From Pseudomonas sp. Root562 (lineage in GTDB: Bacteria > Pseudomonadota > Gammaproteobacteria > Pseudomonadales > Pseudomonadaceae), in the NCBI RefSeq assembly GCF_001427125.1, contig NZ_LMGK01000021.1:272138-336137 (forward strand): DNA of 64,000 nt. The letters are read 5' to 3'. Shown here one piece after another: positions 8,695 through 17,567 of the stretch. Below the pieces are notes generated by a model. It ran no database searches. It saw only the letters and a list, made by a program, of their open reading frames with translations, and was not told the origin of the DNA. The position numbers were made by a program, and so were the translations under genes. How positions within the stretch are numbered: position 1 is the first letter of the stretch; each line of letters opens with the position of its first letter.

Positions 8695-9402
8695 ATGAAA
8701 AACCTGCTCACCTGGCGTCGTGCGCTGCTGGCCCTGGCCACCGTTAGCGTTATCGGCCCATGCTCGGCGTTCTCCTTGGGTGGTGCCGAAGAAGCGGTGG
8801 TGATTGCGCCGCCAGCGCTCGATGAAGTCACTCAGGCCCGCAGCGCAACCGCGGTGTTCGCCGGCGGTTGTTTCTGGGGCGTGCAAGGGGTGTTTCAACA
8901 CGTCAAAGGGGTGAAGAATGCGGTTTCCGGTTACGCCGGTGGTGCAGCCGACACGGCACAGTACGAGCGCGTCAGCGACGGCAATACCGGCCATGCGGAA
9001 TCTGTCGAAGTGACGTACGACCCGAGCCAGGTCAGTTACGGCACCTTGCTGCACATCTACTTTTCAGTCGCCCACAACCCGACCGAACTCAACCGCCAGG
9101 GGCCGGACACCGGGACTCAGTACCGTTCGGCCATCTTCACCAAAAGCGCCGAGCAGCAAAAAATCGCCCAGGCCTACATTGCCCAGCTCGACGCGGCCAA
9201 GTCCTTCAACAAACCGATCGTGACCAAGCTGGAAAGCTACAACGGTTTCTACCCGGCCGAAGAAGAGCATCAGGACTTTCTCACCGAGCACCCGACCTAT
9301 CCTTACATCGTGATCAATGACCTGCCGAAAGTGGCGCAGCTCAAGCAGCTGTTTCCCGAGCGTTATCAGGAAAAACCGGTGCTGGTGAAGGAGGGGAGGT
9401 AA
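8695..9402 (+). CDS. msrA: Exported peptide-methionine (S)-S-oxide reductase MsrA
   Basis: 235 residues. The catalytic motif GGCFWG (Cys59) and downstream YAGG, GHAE and GTQYRSAIF segments identify MsrA, which reduces methionine-S-sulfoxide. The first ~25 residues (MKNLLTWRRALLALATVSV) form a basic-plus-hydrophobic signal sequence, so the protein should be exported. The start at 8695 is supported by that signal and by CTGGAG upstream; the in-frame start at 8656 is poorer. With msrB it covers both sulfoxide epimers outside the cytoplasm. The electron donor is not in the window. Confidence 0.92.
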   Translation: MKNLLTWRRALLALATVSVIGPCSAFSLGGAEEAVVIAPPALDEVTQARSATAVFAGGCFWGVQGVFQHVKGVKNAVSGYAGGAADTAQYERVSDGNTGHAESVEVTYDPSQVSYGTLLHIYFSVAHNPTELNRQGPDTGTQYRSAIFTKSAEQQKIAQAYIAQLDAAKSFNKPIVTKLESYNGFYPAEEEHQDFLTEHPTYPYIVINDLPKVAQLKQLFPERYQEKPVLVKEGR

Positions 9403-9405
9403 GCG

Positions 9406-10314
9406 TCAGGAGTGCTTGCCCCACTTCTGTACCGCGAATTCGACGAAACGGCGCAATTTCGGCAAACGGTGGCGATCCTGCGGGTAAACCAGATGCATCG
9501 GACGGCTGGGCGGGCAGTAATCCGGCATCAATGCCAGCAGGTTTCCTTGCCGCAGGTCTTCTTCGACCAGCGCGTCGGGCATCATCACGATGCCCATACC
9601 CGTCAGCGCCGCCTGATGCAGGCCGGCCGAACTGTTGATCAGCATCGGCCCGCTGACTCCCACGCTGACTTCGCCATCAGGTCCGGCCAGACGCCATTCC
9701 TTTTGCACCGACTGCCAGTCATCCCCGGCCGGATAGGCAAACGACAGACAATCGTGCTGTCGCAGGTCTTCAGGCGTTTGCGGTGTGCCCCGACGGGCCA
9801 GATATTGCGGCGAGGCGCACATGGTCAGGGTGTAGTCGATCAGCGGGCGGGCGATCAGGTTTGAGGGTTCCAGTGCGCCGAGTCGAAACGCCACATCCAG
9901 GCCGTTCTCCAGAAGGTCCGGACGGCGGTTGGTCAGCACCACATCAAGCTTCACCCGCGGGTTTTGCAAGCTGAACTCACTCAGCGCCGGTGCCAGCCGC
10001 TCGGTGCCGAAGGTCAAGGGAGCGGTGATGCGCAAGATGCCGCTCGGTTCGTCGAGGGCCTGTTCTGCAAGCCGCTCGGAATCCGCCACCAGTCCCAACA
10101 CTTCCAGACAACGCTGGTAATACGCGGCACCGAATTCGGTCAGGCGCTGACGCCGCGTGGTGCGGTGCATCAGGCGCACACCCAGACGCTGTTCCAGTGC
10201 CTTGAGGTGATTGCCGACCATGGTCGTGGACATTTCGCACTGAAAAGCCGCGGCGGTCATGCTGCCGGTTTCCACCACTTTCACGTAAACACTCATTGCC
10301 TGGAATAAATCCAT
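9406..10314 (-). CDS. LysR-family transcriptional regulator
   Basis: 302 residues with the N-terminal LysR helix-turn-helix (MSVYVKVVETGSMTAAA ... LEQRLGVRLMHRTTRR) and a type 2 periplasmic-binding-like effector domain (GILRITAPLTFG, near-C-terminal LVYPQDRHRLPKLRRFVEF). It belongs to the CrgA/DsdC-like branch with aromatic or redox ligands, but the ligand cannot be read. ATG 10314 is used; the in-frame TTG two codons upstream is less likely. It is convergent with msrA and divergent from the ArgD-like gene, its most probable target. Confidence 0.92.
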   Translation of the reverse strand: MDLFQAMSVYVKVVETGSMTAAAFQCEMSTTMVGNHLKALEQRLGVRLMHRTTRRQRLTEFGAAYYQRCLEVLGLVADSERLAEQALDEPSGILRITAPLTFGTERLAPALSEFSLQNPRVKLDVVLTNRRPDLLENGLDVAFRLGALEPSNLIARPLIDYTLTMCASPQYLARRGTPQTPEDLRQHDCLSFAYPAGDDWQSVQKEWRLAGPDGEVSVGVSGPMLINSSAGLHQAALTGMGIVMMPDALVEEDLRQGNLLALMPDYCPPSRPMHLVYPQDRHRLPKLRRFVEFAVQKWGKHS

Positions 10315-10416
10315 TATCAAGCTCGGCTTTTAAATGATTGAAGTTTTGAGGCGTTTATCCAGCTCAGGTGGCTAACCATACTGCAAAAACACCGACCCTT
10401 GCTGGAGCTTGATGTC

Positions 10417-11595
10417 ATGACCGCCGCCTGCCTGATGAGCACTTACCAACCCTTGGCCCTGAGTTTCAACAAAGGCCTGGGCACACGCCTGTGGGATCAG
10501 GCCGGTCGTGAGTATCTGGATGCGGTGGCCGGTGTGGCCGTGACCAACGTTGGCCATTCCCACCCGAAAATCGTTGCCGCCATCAGTGAGCAAGCCGGAT
10601 TGTTGCTGCATACGTCCAACCTCTACAGCATCGACTGGCAACAACGGCTGGCGCAAAAATTGACGCGGCTGGCAGGGATGGACCGGGCGTTCTTCAACAA
10701 TTCCGGGGCCGAGGCCAACGAGACGGCGCTGAAAATCGCCCGGTTGCATGGTTGGCACAAAGGCATCGAGCAACCGTTGGTGGTGGTCATGGAGAACGCT
10801 TTCCATGGTCGAACTCTCGGCACGTTGTCCGCCAGTGATGGCCCGGCCGTGCGTCTGGGCTTCAACAAATTGCCGGGTGATTTCGTCAAGGTGCCGTTCG
10901 GCGACCTGCAAGCGCTCGACCAGGTGCAGCAAGCGCATGGCTCGCGGATCGTGGCGATCCTGATGGAGCCGATCCAGGGCGAAAGCGGCGTACAACTGGC
11001 GCCGCCCGGTTACCTCAAGGCGCTGCGCGAACGGTGCAACCGGCGTTCATGGTTGCTGATGCTCGACGAAATCCAGACCGGGATCGGTCGTACCGGACAG
11101 TGGTTCGCCTTTCAGCACGAAGGCATCGTGCCGGACGTCATGACCCTGGCCAAAGGCCTCGGCAACGGCGTGCCCATCGGTGCCTGTCTGGCCCGTGGCA
11201 GGGCCGCAGAGCTCTTTACCCCGGGCAGCCACGGCAGCACGTTCGGCGGCAATCCGCTGGCCTGCCGCGTCGGTTGCACCGTGCTGGATATCGTCGAAGA
11301 ACAAGGGCTGCTGGAGAACGCCCGGCTTCAAGGGGAGCATTTGCTCGAAAGATTGCGCACAGAATTGGCGGGCCATCCGAACGTCGCGCAGATCCGCGGT
11401 CAGGGCCTGATGATCGGCATCGAACTGAAACAACCGATCCGCGACCTGAGCCTGATCGCCGCCCGGGACCACGGCTTGCTGATCAACGTCACACGCGGAC
11501 AAATCATCCGCCTGCTGCCGCCGCTGACCATTGATGAGCGGGAGGTGGAGATGATTGTCAGGGGGATAAGTGGGTCGATAAAAATCAGTGCCTGA
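10417..11595 (+). CDS. Class III aminotransferase, acetylornithine aminotransferase-like
   Basis: 392 residues, ArgD length. Motifs include the PLP-phosphate site NNSGAEANE, the FHGRTLG segment, LMLDEIQTGIGRTG and the PLP lysine in LAKGLGNGVPIG. The family moves the omega-amino group of N-acetylornithine or similar omega-amino acids to 2-oxoglutarate. Pseudomonas carries several ArgD/AruC/GabT-like paralogues and this one has no arginine genes beside it, so the name argD is not assigned. ATG 10417 has GGAG 8 bases upstream. The divergent LysR gene probably regulates it. Its last 11 bases overlap the convergent kinase-like gene. Confidence 0.88.
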   Translation: MTAACLMSTYQPLALSFNKGLGTRLWDQAGREYLDAVAGVAVTNVGHSHPKIVAAISEQAGLLLHTSNLYSIDWQQRLAQKLTRLAGMDRAFFNNSGAEANETALKIARLHGWHKGIEQPLVVVMENAFHGRTLGTLSASDGPAVRLGFNKLPGDFVKVPFGDLQALDQVQQAHGSRIVAILMEPIQGESGVQLAPPGYLKALRERCNRRSWLLMLDEIQTGIGRTGQWFAFQHEGIVPDVMTLAKGLGNGVPIGACLARGRAAELFTPGSHGSTFGGNPLACRVGCTVLDIVEEQGLLENARLQGEHLLERLRTELAGHPNVAQIRGQGLMIGIELKQPIRDLSLIAARDHGLLINVTRGQIIRLLPPLTIDEREVEMIVRGISGSIKISA

Positions 11596-12064
11596 TCAAA
11601 GCATTGATTTCAGCCCGATCTTTCAACTGGACCTTCGAACCGCAAAAGCGCTCGAACAACCGCTGATGCGCCACAAACCCACTGGACCCATCACGTGTTC
11701 GATAGCTTGCGGCCCACTCCAGCAACGCCATCGATCGCTCGTCGTCGTTGACTTCGCGCTGGCGGATATTGGCGAGGCAAGCTTCATCTTCAATGCACAA
11801 CCAGATCAGCGCTGTTGCGCGGTGCAGCAGTTCGCTGATGATCCAGCCGTAAACCCCTTCGATCACCCAGCAGGGTTCATCGGCGGCGATGCGCGCCATG
11901 CCCAGGGCTTCGGCGCGGGGGCGGGGGATGCTGTGTTCGTCGGATAGCCAGTGAATCTGATCGAGATCGACCCATGGCACGCACAATTGCTCGGCGAGCC
12001 GTTGCGCTAGCCAGCTCTTGCCGGAACCGGAGTTACCGATGATCAGGGTTCGGGTGAGGTCCAT
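11585..12064 (-). CDS. Small P-loop kinase-like protein (adenylate kinase/topology modulator type)
   Basis: 159 residues. Walker A GNSGSGKS (10-17) lies at the very N terminus, followed by VPWVDLDQIHW and an ALIWL strand with downstream arginine-rich helix (IRQREVN), as in the FlaR/YqaA-like NMP-kinase group often annotated as DNA topology modulators. The substrate is unknown. ATG 12064 is chosen; an in-frame TTG at 12076 has no better ribosome site. The 3' end overlaps the convergent aminotransferase gene. The upstream PhoD-like gene is on the same strand 35 bases away, so the two may be cotranscribed. Confidence 0.8.
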   Translation of the reverse strand: MDLTRTLIIGNSGSGKSWLAQRLAEQLCVPWVDLDQIHWLSDEHSIPRPRAEALGMARIAADEPCWVIEGVYGWIISELLHRATALIWLCIEDEACLANIRQREVNDDERSMALLEWAASYRTRDGSSGFVAHQRLFERFCGSKVQLKDRAEINALIRH

Positions 12065-12099
12065 GAGCGACACCAAATGAAATGGAAATCAGCCGGTTT

Positions 12100-14016
12100 T
12101 CAATCTTCTGTCTCGGGAGCCACCATGCGTGTCTTCGGGGAGCCATTCGAGTTGTGCTGATAAATATCCTGCGGCTGTCCCTTGTCATTGAAAAACACCT
12201 GGCCGATGCCCGCGGAGTTCCACAGTCGTTCACCTGCTTCAGCATGCTCCGGAACGTGCGGCACGATGCGCATGCGCCGACGTTTGGTCAGCCAGTTCAG
12301 CGGTGAGCGCGGCGAATACAGCCAGCGGTTGAGGCGGTCGAACCATTCCAGCAGCGCCGGCGGAAATTCATTCTTGATGCCGCTGCTGGTGATCTGCCAG
12401 ATACGCGGCCCAGCCTTGCGATGGCGAATCAGCACTTCGTAGACGAAGGAATAATGCACATCGCCCGACAGCACCACGTAATTACCCGGTGTGCGCGAGT
12501 GGCGGAAAATGTTCAGGATCACCTGGGCCGCGCCGCGATGGGCCATCCAGTTTTCCGCGTCCACCAGCAGCGGATAGCCGAACCAGCTGAACACCCGTTG
12601 TACCGTCTCGATCAGTTTCACGCCGAACACTGGCGCCGGTGAAACGATGATCGCCGACGGATGATCCAGCAGCTCCTGTTGCAGTTCGCTGAGGGCCTCC
12701 CAGTCGAGCAGGCCCGAGGGTTGCTTGAGGTTCATCTCGCTGCGCCAGCGTCGGGTGCGGGTGTCGAGCACGACCATGGCTGGCGTGGTGGGCAGCACGT
12801 AATGCCAATGCTGGAAACGCAACAGTTCATCGATCAACCGGTCCTGGACGTCACTGTCGAGATAGCGGTCGTGCCCGGTGTCGCTGAATGCACGGGCCTT
12901 CTCGACGACATCGACAAAGGCGTCCGGATTGTTGCCCCAGCCCTGGCACAGCATGTAGGCGATCAGCGCATTACCGATGATGCGTCTGGAGAACGGATGG
13001 CCGTAGGCCGTTTCTTCCCATTGCGCAGAGAGGTTCCAGTCATCGGTGATGTCGTGGTCGTCGAAAATCATCAGCGTCTGCACGTGCGCCAATGCCCGCG
13101 CAACGCGGCCCAGACCAGCCTTGAAACCGTCGATGCGCACCTGTTCCAGCGCATAGCGTTCACGACGTTCCTTGATCAGTTTTGGCGGCTTTGGCGCGAT
13201 CAGCGACCATGGGGTCGGCGACCAGACCAGCAGGTACATGGCCATGACTTCGGCGAACGTCACCAGATGATTGTCGGCACTGCTGCTGGTGAAAATCGGC
13301 TTGCGCGCTCCCCCGAAAAAGCGATCGCGCAGGGTTTCGTTGCTCTTGAGTGCCGGCAGCAAATCGGCGCGGTGGTAGTAGCACGCCGCGTGGCCGTACA
13401 GCTCGGCGCTGTCGCTGACCACGGCACCTTGCAGATGCTCGCCGAACAATCCCAAGCGCTCGATAAGGCCATGAATCGCCCGCAGCATCGGCCCGGCGAC
13501 ATCGTCGGCGTACACCTGATCGCCACTCATCATCAGCAGCGCCGGACGATCCTTGGCTTCGTGTGCTTGCGCCAACAGGTTGTCGACGCACAGCAAGCCG
13601 TCGGTCGCCGGGTGATGGGGCTTGCGGCAGGAACCGTGCAGCAACTGATCGATGCGCGAGCGCAGGACGAAGTTCGGGCAATCCGCCTCGCTGTAAAGCA
13701 AATGCGGCGCCCAATCGGCGATGCCTTTGCCGTCTTCCAGCAGCAGGTCGTATTCGATACGTTGGTCAAAGGGCAGGGCAGCGTCCAATGACACATCGAT
13801 CAAATGCACGAAGGCGTGCGTGCCCACCGCAATCACCGTGCAATGCCCGGCGTCGAGACGGATATCGGCAACGCCCTGCAAACGCAGGGTCAGTTCCAGC
13901 GCACGGGACCCCACCAGCCACATCACCAGTCGTGTGGGCTCCAGCCGCCGCAGCAGCGGGCCGGCGAGGACCGGGGGCAGGGATTGAGCGTCGGGCAGGG
14001 GCAGCGTTGCGGACAT
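12100..14016 (-). CDS. PhoD-like metallophosphatase family protein
   Basis: 638 residues. Calcineurin-like metal-site motifs are present in order: MSGDQVYADD, FDDHDITDDWN and VLSGDVHYSF, matching PhoD-type phosphatases/phosphodiesterases. No Tat or Sec signal is visible at the N terminus (MSATLPLPDAQSLPPVL), so unlike secreted PhoD it is probably cytoplasmic. An N-terminal segment of about 150 residues precedes the catalytic core. The substrate is unknown. It is transcribed before the P-loop kinase-like gene. Confidence 0.85.
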   Translation of the reverse strand: MSATLPLPDAQSLPPVLAGPLLRRLEPTRLVMWLVGSRALELTLRLQGVADIRLDAGHCTVIAVGTHAFVHLIDVSLDAALPFDQRIEYDLLLEDGKGIADWAPHLLYSEADCPNFVLRSRIDQLLHGSCRKPHHPATDGLLCVDNLLAQAHEAKDRPALLMMSGDQVYADDVAGPMLRAIHGLIERLGLFGEHLQGAVVSDSAELYGHAACYYHRADLLPALKSNETLRDRFFGGARKPIFTSSSADNHLVTFAEVMAMYLLVWSPTPWSLIAPKPPKLIKERRERYALEQVRIDGFKAGLGRVARALAHVQTLMIFDDHDITDDWNLSAQWEETAYGHPFSRRIIGNALIAYMLCQGWGNNPDAFVDVVEKARAFSDTGHDRYLDSDVQDRLIDELLRFQHWHYVLPTTPAMVVLDTRTRRWRSEMNLKQPSGLLDWEALSELQQELLDHPSAIIVSPAPVFGVKLIETVQRVFSWFGYPLLVDAENWMAHRGAAQVILNIFRHSRTPGNYVVLSGDVHYSFVYEVLIRHRKAGPRIWQITSSGIKNEFPPALLEWFDRLNRWLYSPRSPLNWLTKRRRMRIVPHVPEHAEAGERLWNSAGIGQVFFNDKGQPQDIYQHNSNGSPKTRMVAPETED

Positions 14017-14122
14017 CCGGGGTCAAGACTCTTGAGGGCTCAGAGGCGGGCGATGATAGCGCAGGTGGCGGCGGGACAGGCTATTGTGGGTGTCAGAACA
14101 TCTCGATTGGAAAGGGTCTGCC

Positions 14123-14386
14123 ATGAACACACGTATCCTGCCGGCACTGGCCATTTTGCTGCTGGTGCAATCCCCGGCCCATGCCATCAACGACAAGTAC
14201 CGCCAGCAGCTGGAAAAGTCCGGTTGCACCCAGGTGAGCGAGTTGCAGGGCTGCGATATCCACAAGACCAAGGCGGAAAACGCCAAGGCCGGATTCAGCA
14301 ACCCGGCCGTGCCTGCCGCTGGCGAAAAGACCAAGGAACCGAGCACTGGCACCCAAGAGGGAGCCGCCCCGCCTGTCACCAAATGA
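14123..14386 (+). CDS. Small secreted hypothetical protein, 87 aa
   Basis: A clear signal peptide (MNTRILPALAILLLVQSPAHA) is followed by a mature part of about 66 residues with two cysteines (SGCTQVSELQGCDIHK) that could form one disulfide, and a flexible Pro/Lys/Thr-rich tail. ATG 14123 starts the signal; an upstream in-frame start at 14084 would spoil it. It is not recognised as a named family. It lies between the divergent PhoD-like gene and the catabolic operon. Confidence 0.75.
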   Translation: MNTRILPALAILLLVQSPAHAINDKYRQQLEKSGCTQVSELQGCDIHKTKAENAKAGFSNPAVPAAGEKTKEPSTGTQEGAAPPVTK

Positions 14387-14493
14387 AAAGCCATTGTCGT
14401 CTGATGAGAAGCGTCTCAACAGGCCTGGTCCTACAGTCCAATCAGCGCAATTCGATGCAACACGCCCATATTGCAGATTGGAGAATAAGAAAA

Positions 14494-15474
14494 ATGGCTA
14501 AAGCCGTACGCTTTTACGAAACCGGTGGTCCTGAAGTCCTGCGTTATGAGGACGTTGAAGTCGGCGACCCCGGTCCGGGCCAGGTGCGTCTGCGTCATGT
14601 GGCGGTCGGCCTGAACTATGCCGACACCTACTTTCGCAATGGCACTTACCCGATCCCGATGCCCAATGGCATGGGGGTTGAGGCGTCCGGCGTGGTCCAG
14701 GCCATCGGCGAAGGGGTAACCAATGTCCAGGTGGGGGATCGCGTCACTTACACCGGTTTCCTCAACACCCTCGGCGCCTACAGCACCGAGCGCCTGATCC
14801 CGGCCGCACCGTTGATCAAGCTGCCGGAAACCATCAGTTTCGAAACCGCTGCCGCCATGACCATGCGCGGCCTGACGTCTTCGTACCTGATGCGCCGCAT
14901 CTACGACTTCAAGGAAGGCGATAGCATTCTGCTGCATGCCGCTGCCGGTGGTGTGGGCCTGATCGTTTCGCAGTGGGCCAAACTGCTGGGCCTGAACGTG
15001 ATCGGCACGGTCTCGACCGAGCAAAAGGCTGAAATCGCCCGGGCTCACGGTTGCGACCATACGATCAATTACAGCCATGAAGACGTTGCCGCTCGCGTTC
15101 GCGAACTGACCGACGGTGTGGGCGTCAACGTGGTGTTCGACAGCGTTGGCAAGAACACCTTCATGGGTTCGCTGGATTCGTTGAAACCCCGTGGCCTGAT
15201 GGTCTGCGTGGGTACGGCGTCCGGGCCGATCCCGGCCTTCGACCCGGTGATGCTGGCGATGAAAGGTTCGCTGTTCCTGACCCGCCCGGCCCTGGCCAAC
15301 TACATCAGCGACCCGGCGGAAAAGGCCGAGCTGGCCGGTGAGTTGTTCGACCATGTCGGCAGCGGCCGGATCAAGATCGAGATCAACCAGCACTACGCCT
15401 TGCAGGATGCGGTGCAGGCGCACCGTGATCTTGAATCGCGCAAGACTACCGGCTCGTCGATTTTCGTCATTTAA
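14494..15474 (+). CDS. NADPH:quinone oxidoreductase-like zinc-free MDR enzyme
   Basis: 326 residues of the quinone-oxidoreductase branch of medium-chain dehydrogenases. The NADPH-binding AAAGGVGLIVSQWAK sequence is present, and the catalytic zinc cysteines are absent. The family reduces quinones or alpha,beta-unsaturated carbonyls. ATG 14494 follows GGAGAATAAGAAAA; the same frame is open back to 13804 but that extension runs antisense to the PhoD-like gene and is not coding. It is the first gene of a compact seven-gene operon and stops 13 bases before the dioxygenase start. Confidence 0.88.
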   Translation: MAKAVRFYETGGPEVLRYEDVEVGDPGPGQVRLRHVAVGLNYADTYFRNGTYPIPMPNGMGVEASGVVQAIGEGVTNVQVGDRVTYTGFLNTLGAYSTERLIPAAPLIKLPETISFETAAAMTMRGLTSSYLMRRIYDFKEGDSILLHAAAGGVGLIVSQWAKLLGLNVIGTVSTEQKAEIARAHGCDHTINYSHEDVAARVRELTDGVGVNVVFDSVGKNTFMGSLDSLKPRGLMVCVGTASGPIPAFDPVMLAMKGSLFLTRPALANYISDPAEKAELAGELFDHVGSGRIKIEINQHYALQDAVQAHRDLESRKTTGSSIFVI

Positions 15475-15487
15475 GGAGCTGCCAGCC

Positions 15488-16336
15488 ATGAAAGTCGAAC
15501 AATTGACCTGCAGCATCGGTGCCGAGTTGACCGGCGTAAACCTGGCCGACGCGGTGCACGACGACGGTCTGTTTGCCGAAATCCGTGCCCAGCTGCTAAA
15601 GCATCGAGTGGTGTTCCTGCGCGATCAGGACATCACTCGCGCCGAGCACGTGGCTTTTGCCCGGCGCTTCGGTGAACTGGAAGATCATCCGGTGGCCGGC
15701 AGTGATCCGGAGCATCCCGGGCTGGTGCAGATCTACAAGAACCCCGACCAGCCGATGGACCGCTACGAAAACGCCTGGCACACCGATGCCACCTGGCGCG
15801 ACGCCCCGCCGATGGGTTGCGTGCTGCGCTGCGTGGAGTGCCCGCCGGTGGGCGGCGATACCATGTGGGCCAACATGGTTCTGGCTTACGAAAATCTGCC
15901 GGATGATGTGAAAGTGAAGATCGCCGACCTGCGCGCCCGTCACAGCATCGAAGCCAGTTTCGGCGCGGCCATGCCGATCGAGAAGCGCCTGGCGCTGAAG
16001 GCGATGTACCCGGACGCCGAGCACCCGGTGGTGCGCACGCACCCGGAAACCGGCGAAAAGGTGCTGTTCGTCAATGCCTTCACCACTCACTTGAGCAATT
16101 ACCACACCCCTGACCGGGTGCGTTTTGGCCAGGACGCCAACCCTGGTGCGGGCGAGTTGCTGCGTTACCTGATCAGTCAGGCATATATCCCTGAGTATCA
16201 AGTGCGCTGGCGCTGGAAGCCCAACAGCATCGCCATCTGGGACAACCGCAGTACCCAGCATTACGCCGTCATGGATTACCCGCCGTGCCATCGCAAGATG
16301 GAGCGCGCCGGGATCATCGGCGACAAGACTTACTGA
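15488..16336 (+). CDS. TauD/TfdA-family 2-oxoglutarate dioxygenase
   Basis: 282 residues, the size of TauD and TfdA. The metal triad is H98-x-D100 (AWHTDATW) and H258 (TQHYAVMDY), with R269 or R273 for 2-oxoglutarate. TauD removes sulfite from taurine and relatives cleave other sulfonates, ethers or amines by hydroxylation. ATG 15488 has AAGGAG 8-9 bases upstream. With a YeiH-type exporter in the same operon, a sulfonate substrate is plausible. The protein is close enough to canonical TauD in its HTD motif for that reading, but residues that bind taurine cannot be judged here. Confidence 0.88.
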   Translation: MKVEQLTCSIGAELTGVNLADAVHDDGLFAEIRAQLLKHRVVFLRDQDITRAEHVAFARRFGELEDHPVAGSDPEHPGLVQIYKNPDQPMDRYENAWHTDATWRDAPPMGCVLRCVECPPVGGDTMWANMVLAYENLPDDVKVKIADLRARHSIEASFGAAMPIEKRLALKAMYPDAEHPVVRTHPETGEKVLFVNAFTTHLSNYHTPDRVRFGQDANPGAGELLRYLISQAYIPEYQVRWRWKPNSIAIWDNRSTQHYAVMDYPPCHRKMERAGIIGDKTY

Positions 16337-16423
16337 TCCACCGCCTCTGCATTCGCTCTCGTAAACACGCCTGCCTGGCGCGACCCCGGGTGGGCGGGAC
16401 AATCATAAGAACTGGAGTAAACC

Positions 16424-17476
16424 ATGCAATTCTTCGACGATTCCCTGCACCCCGAAAACATGGAAAAAGTGGTTATCACCGTGGCCCCGTACGGCCCGGA
16501 GTGGATGCCCGAAGATTTCCCGGAAGACATCCCGCTGACCATGGACGAGCAAATCCACAAAGCGGTCGAGTGCTATGAAGCCGGCGCCACGGTCCTGCAC
16601 TTGCACGTGCGGGAACTGGACGGCAAAGGGTCCAAGCGCCTGTCGAAGTTCAACGAACTGATCGCCGGTGTGCGTGCCGCCGTGCCGGACATGATCATTC
16701 AGGTCGGCGGCTCGATTTCCTTCGCCCCGGAAAGCGACGGTGAAGCGGCCAAGTGGCTGTCCGACGACACCCGCCACATGCTGGCCGAGCTGACGCCGAA
16801 ACCGGATCAGGTCACGGTGGCGATCAACACCACCCAGATGAACATCATGGAACTGCTGTATCCGGAATACCTGGAAGGCACTTCCCTGGCCAACCCCCTG
16901 TATCAGGCTGCCTACAGCGAAATGACCGTGCCGGCAGGTCCGGCCTGGGTCGCCGAACACCTCAAGCGCCTGATGGCCAATGGTATTCAGCCGCACTTCC
17001 AGTTGACCGGCATGCACGCCATGGAAACCCTCGAGCGCCTGGTGCGCCGTGGTGTCTACAAAGGCCCGCTGAACCTGACCTGGATCGGCATCGGCGGTGG
17101 TTTCGACGGGCCGAACCCGTTCAACTTCTTCAACTTCATCCACCGCGCGCCGGACGGTTGCACCCTGACCTCCGAATCGCTGCTCAAGAACGTCATGCCG
17201 TTCAACACCATGTCGATGGCCATGGGCATGCACCCGCGCGTGGGCAACGAAGACACTATCATTGATCACAAGGGCGAGCGTTTCGGCTCGGTGGCGCAGA
17301 TCAAGCAAACCGTGCGCATTGCCCACGAACTGGGTCGCGAAATCGCCACGGGCAAAGAAGCCCGTGAGATCTATCGCATCGGTGTGCAGTACGACAGCAT
17401 CGAGGAAACCCTGTTGGCCAACGGCATGGCGCCCAACCGCAAGGCCGGGCAGAAAGGCGTGCCGCAACGCGGCTGA
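16424..17476 (+). CDS. BKACE (DUF849) beta-keto acid cleavage enzyme
   Basis: 350 residues. The TIM-barrel family signature includes VVITVAPYG near the N terminus and zinc ligands H59 and H61 (LHLHVRE). BKACE enzymes, with 3-keto-5-aminohexanoate cleavage enzyme Kce as prototype, condense a beta-keto acid with acetyl-CoA to give acetoacetate plus a new CoA ester. Specificity varies widely and is set by pocket residues not assignable by eye. It lies in the operon after the dioxygenase, so a beta-keto intermediate produced by earlier steps is the likely substrate. Confidence 0.88.
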   Translation: MQFFDDSLHPENMEKVVITVAPYGPEWMPEDFPEDIPLTMDEQIHKAVECYEAGATVLHLHVRELDGKGSKRLSKFNELIAGVRAAVPDMIIQVGGSISFAPESDGEAAKWLSDDTRHMLAELTPKPDQVTVAINTTQMNIMELLYPEYLEGTSLANPLYQAAYSEMTVPAGPAWVAEHLKRLMANGIQPHFQLTGMHAMETLERLVRRGVYKGPLNLTWIGIGGGFDGPNPFNFFNFIHRAPDGCTLTSESLLKNVMPFNTMSMAMGMHPRVGNEDTIIDHKGERFGSVAQIKQTVRIAHELGREIATGKEAREIYRIGVQYDSIEETLLANGMAPNRKAGQKGVPQRG

Positions 17477-17567
17477 CCGACACGGCGAGCGAGCGGCCGT
17501 GACCGCTCGCTCGACGCACTGCTACACGCTTGATAACAACAATAAAACAAAGCTTTGAGGAGGCTGC

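Noticed and set aside
13804..14493. 230-residue N-terminal extension of the quinone oxidoreductase
   Set aside because: The extension is antisense to the PhoD-like gene and crosses the small secreted gene; the conserved protein start and ribosome site are at 14494.
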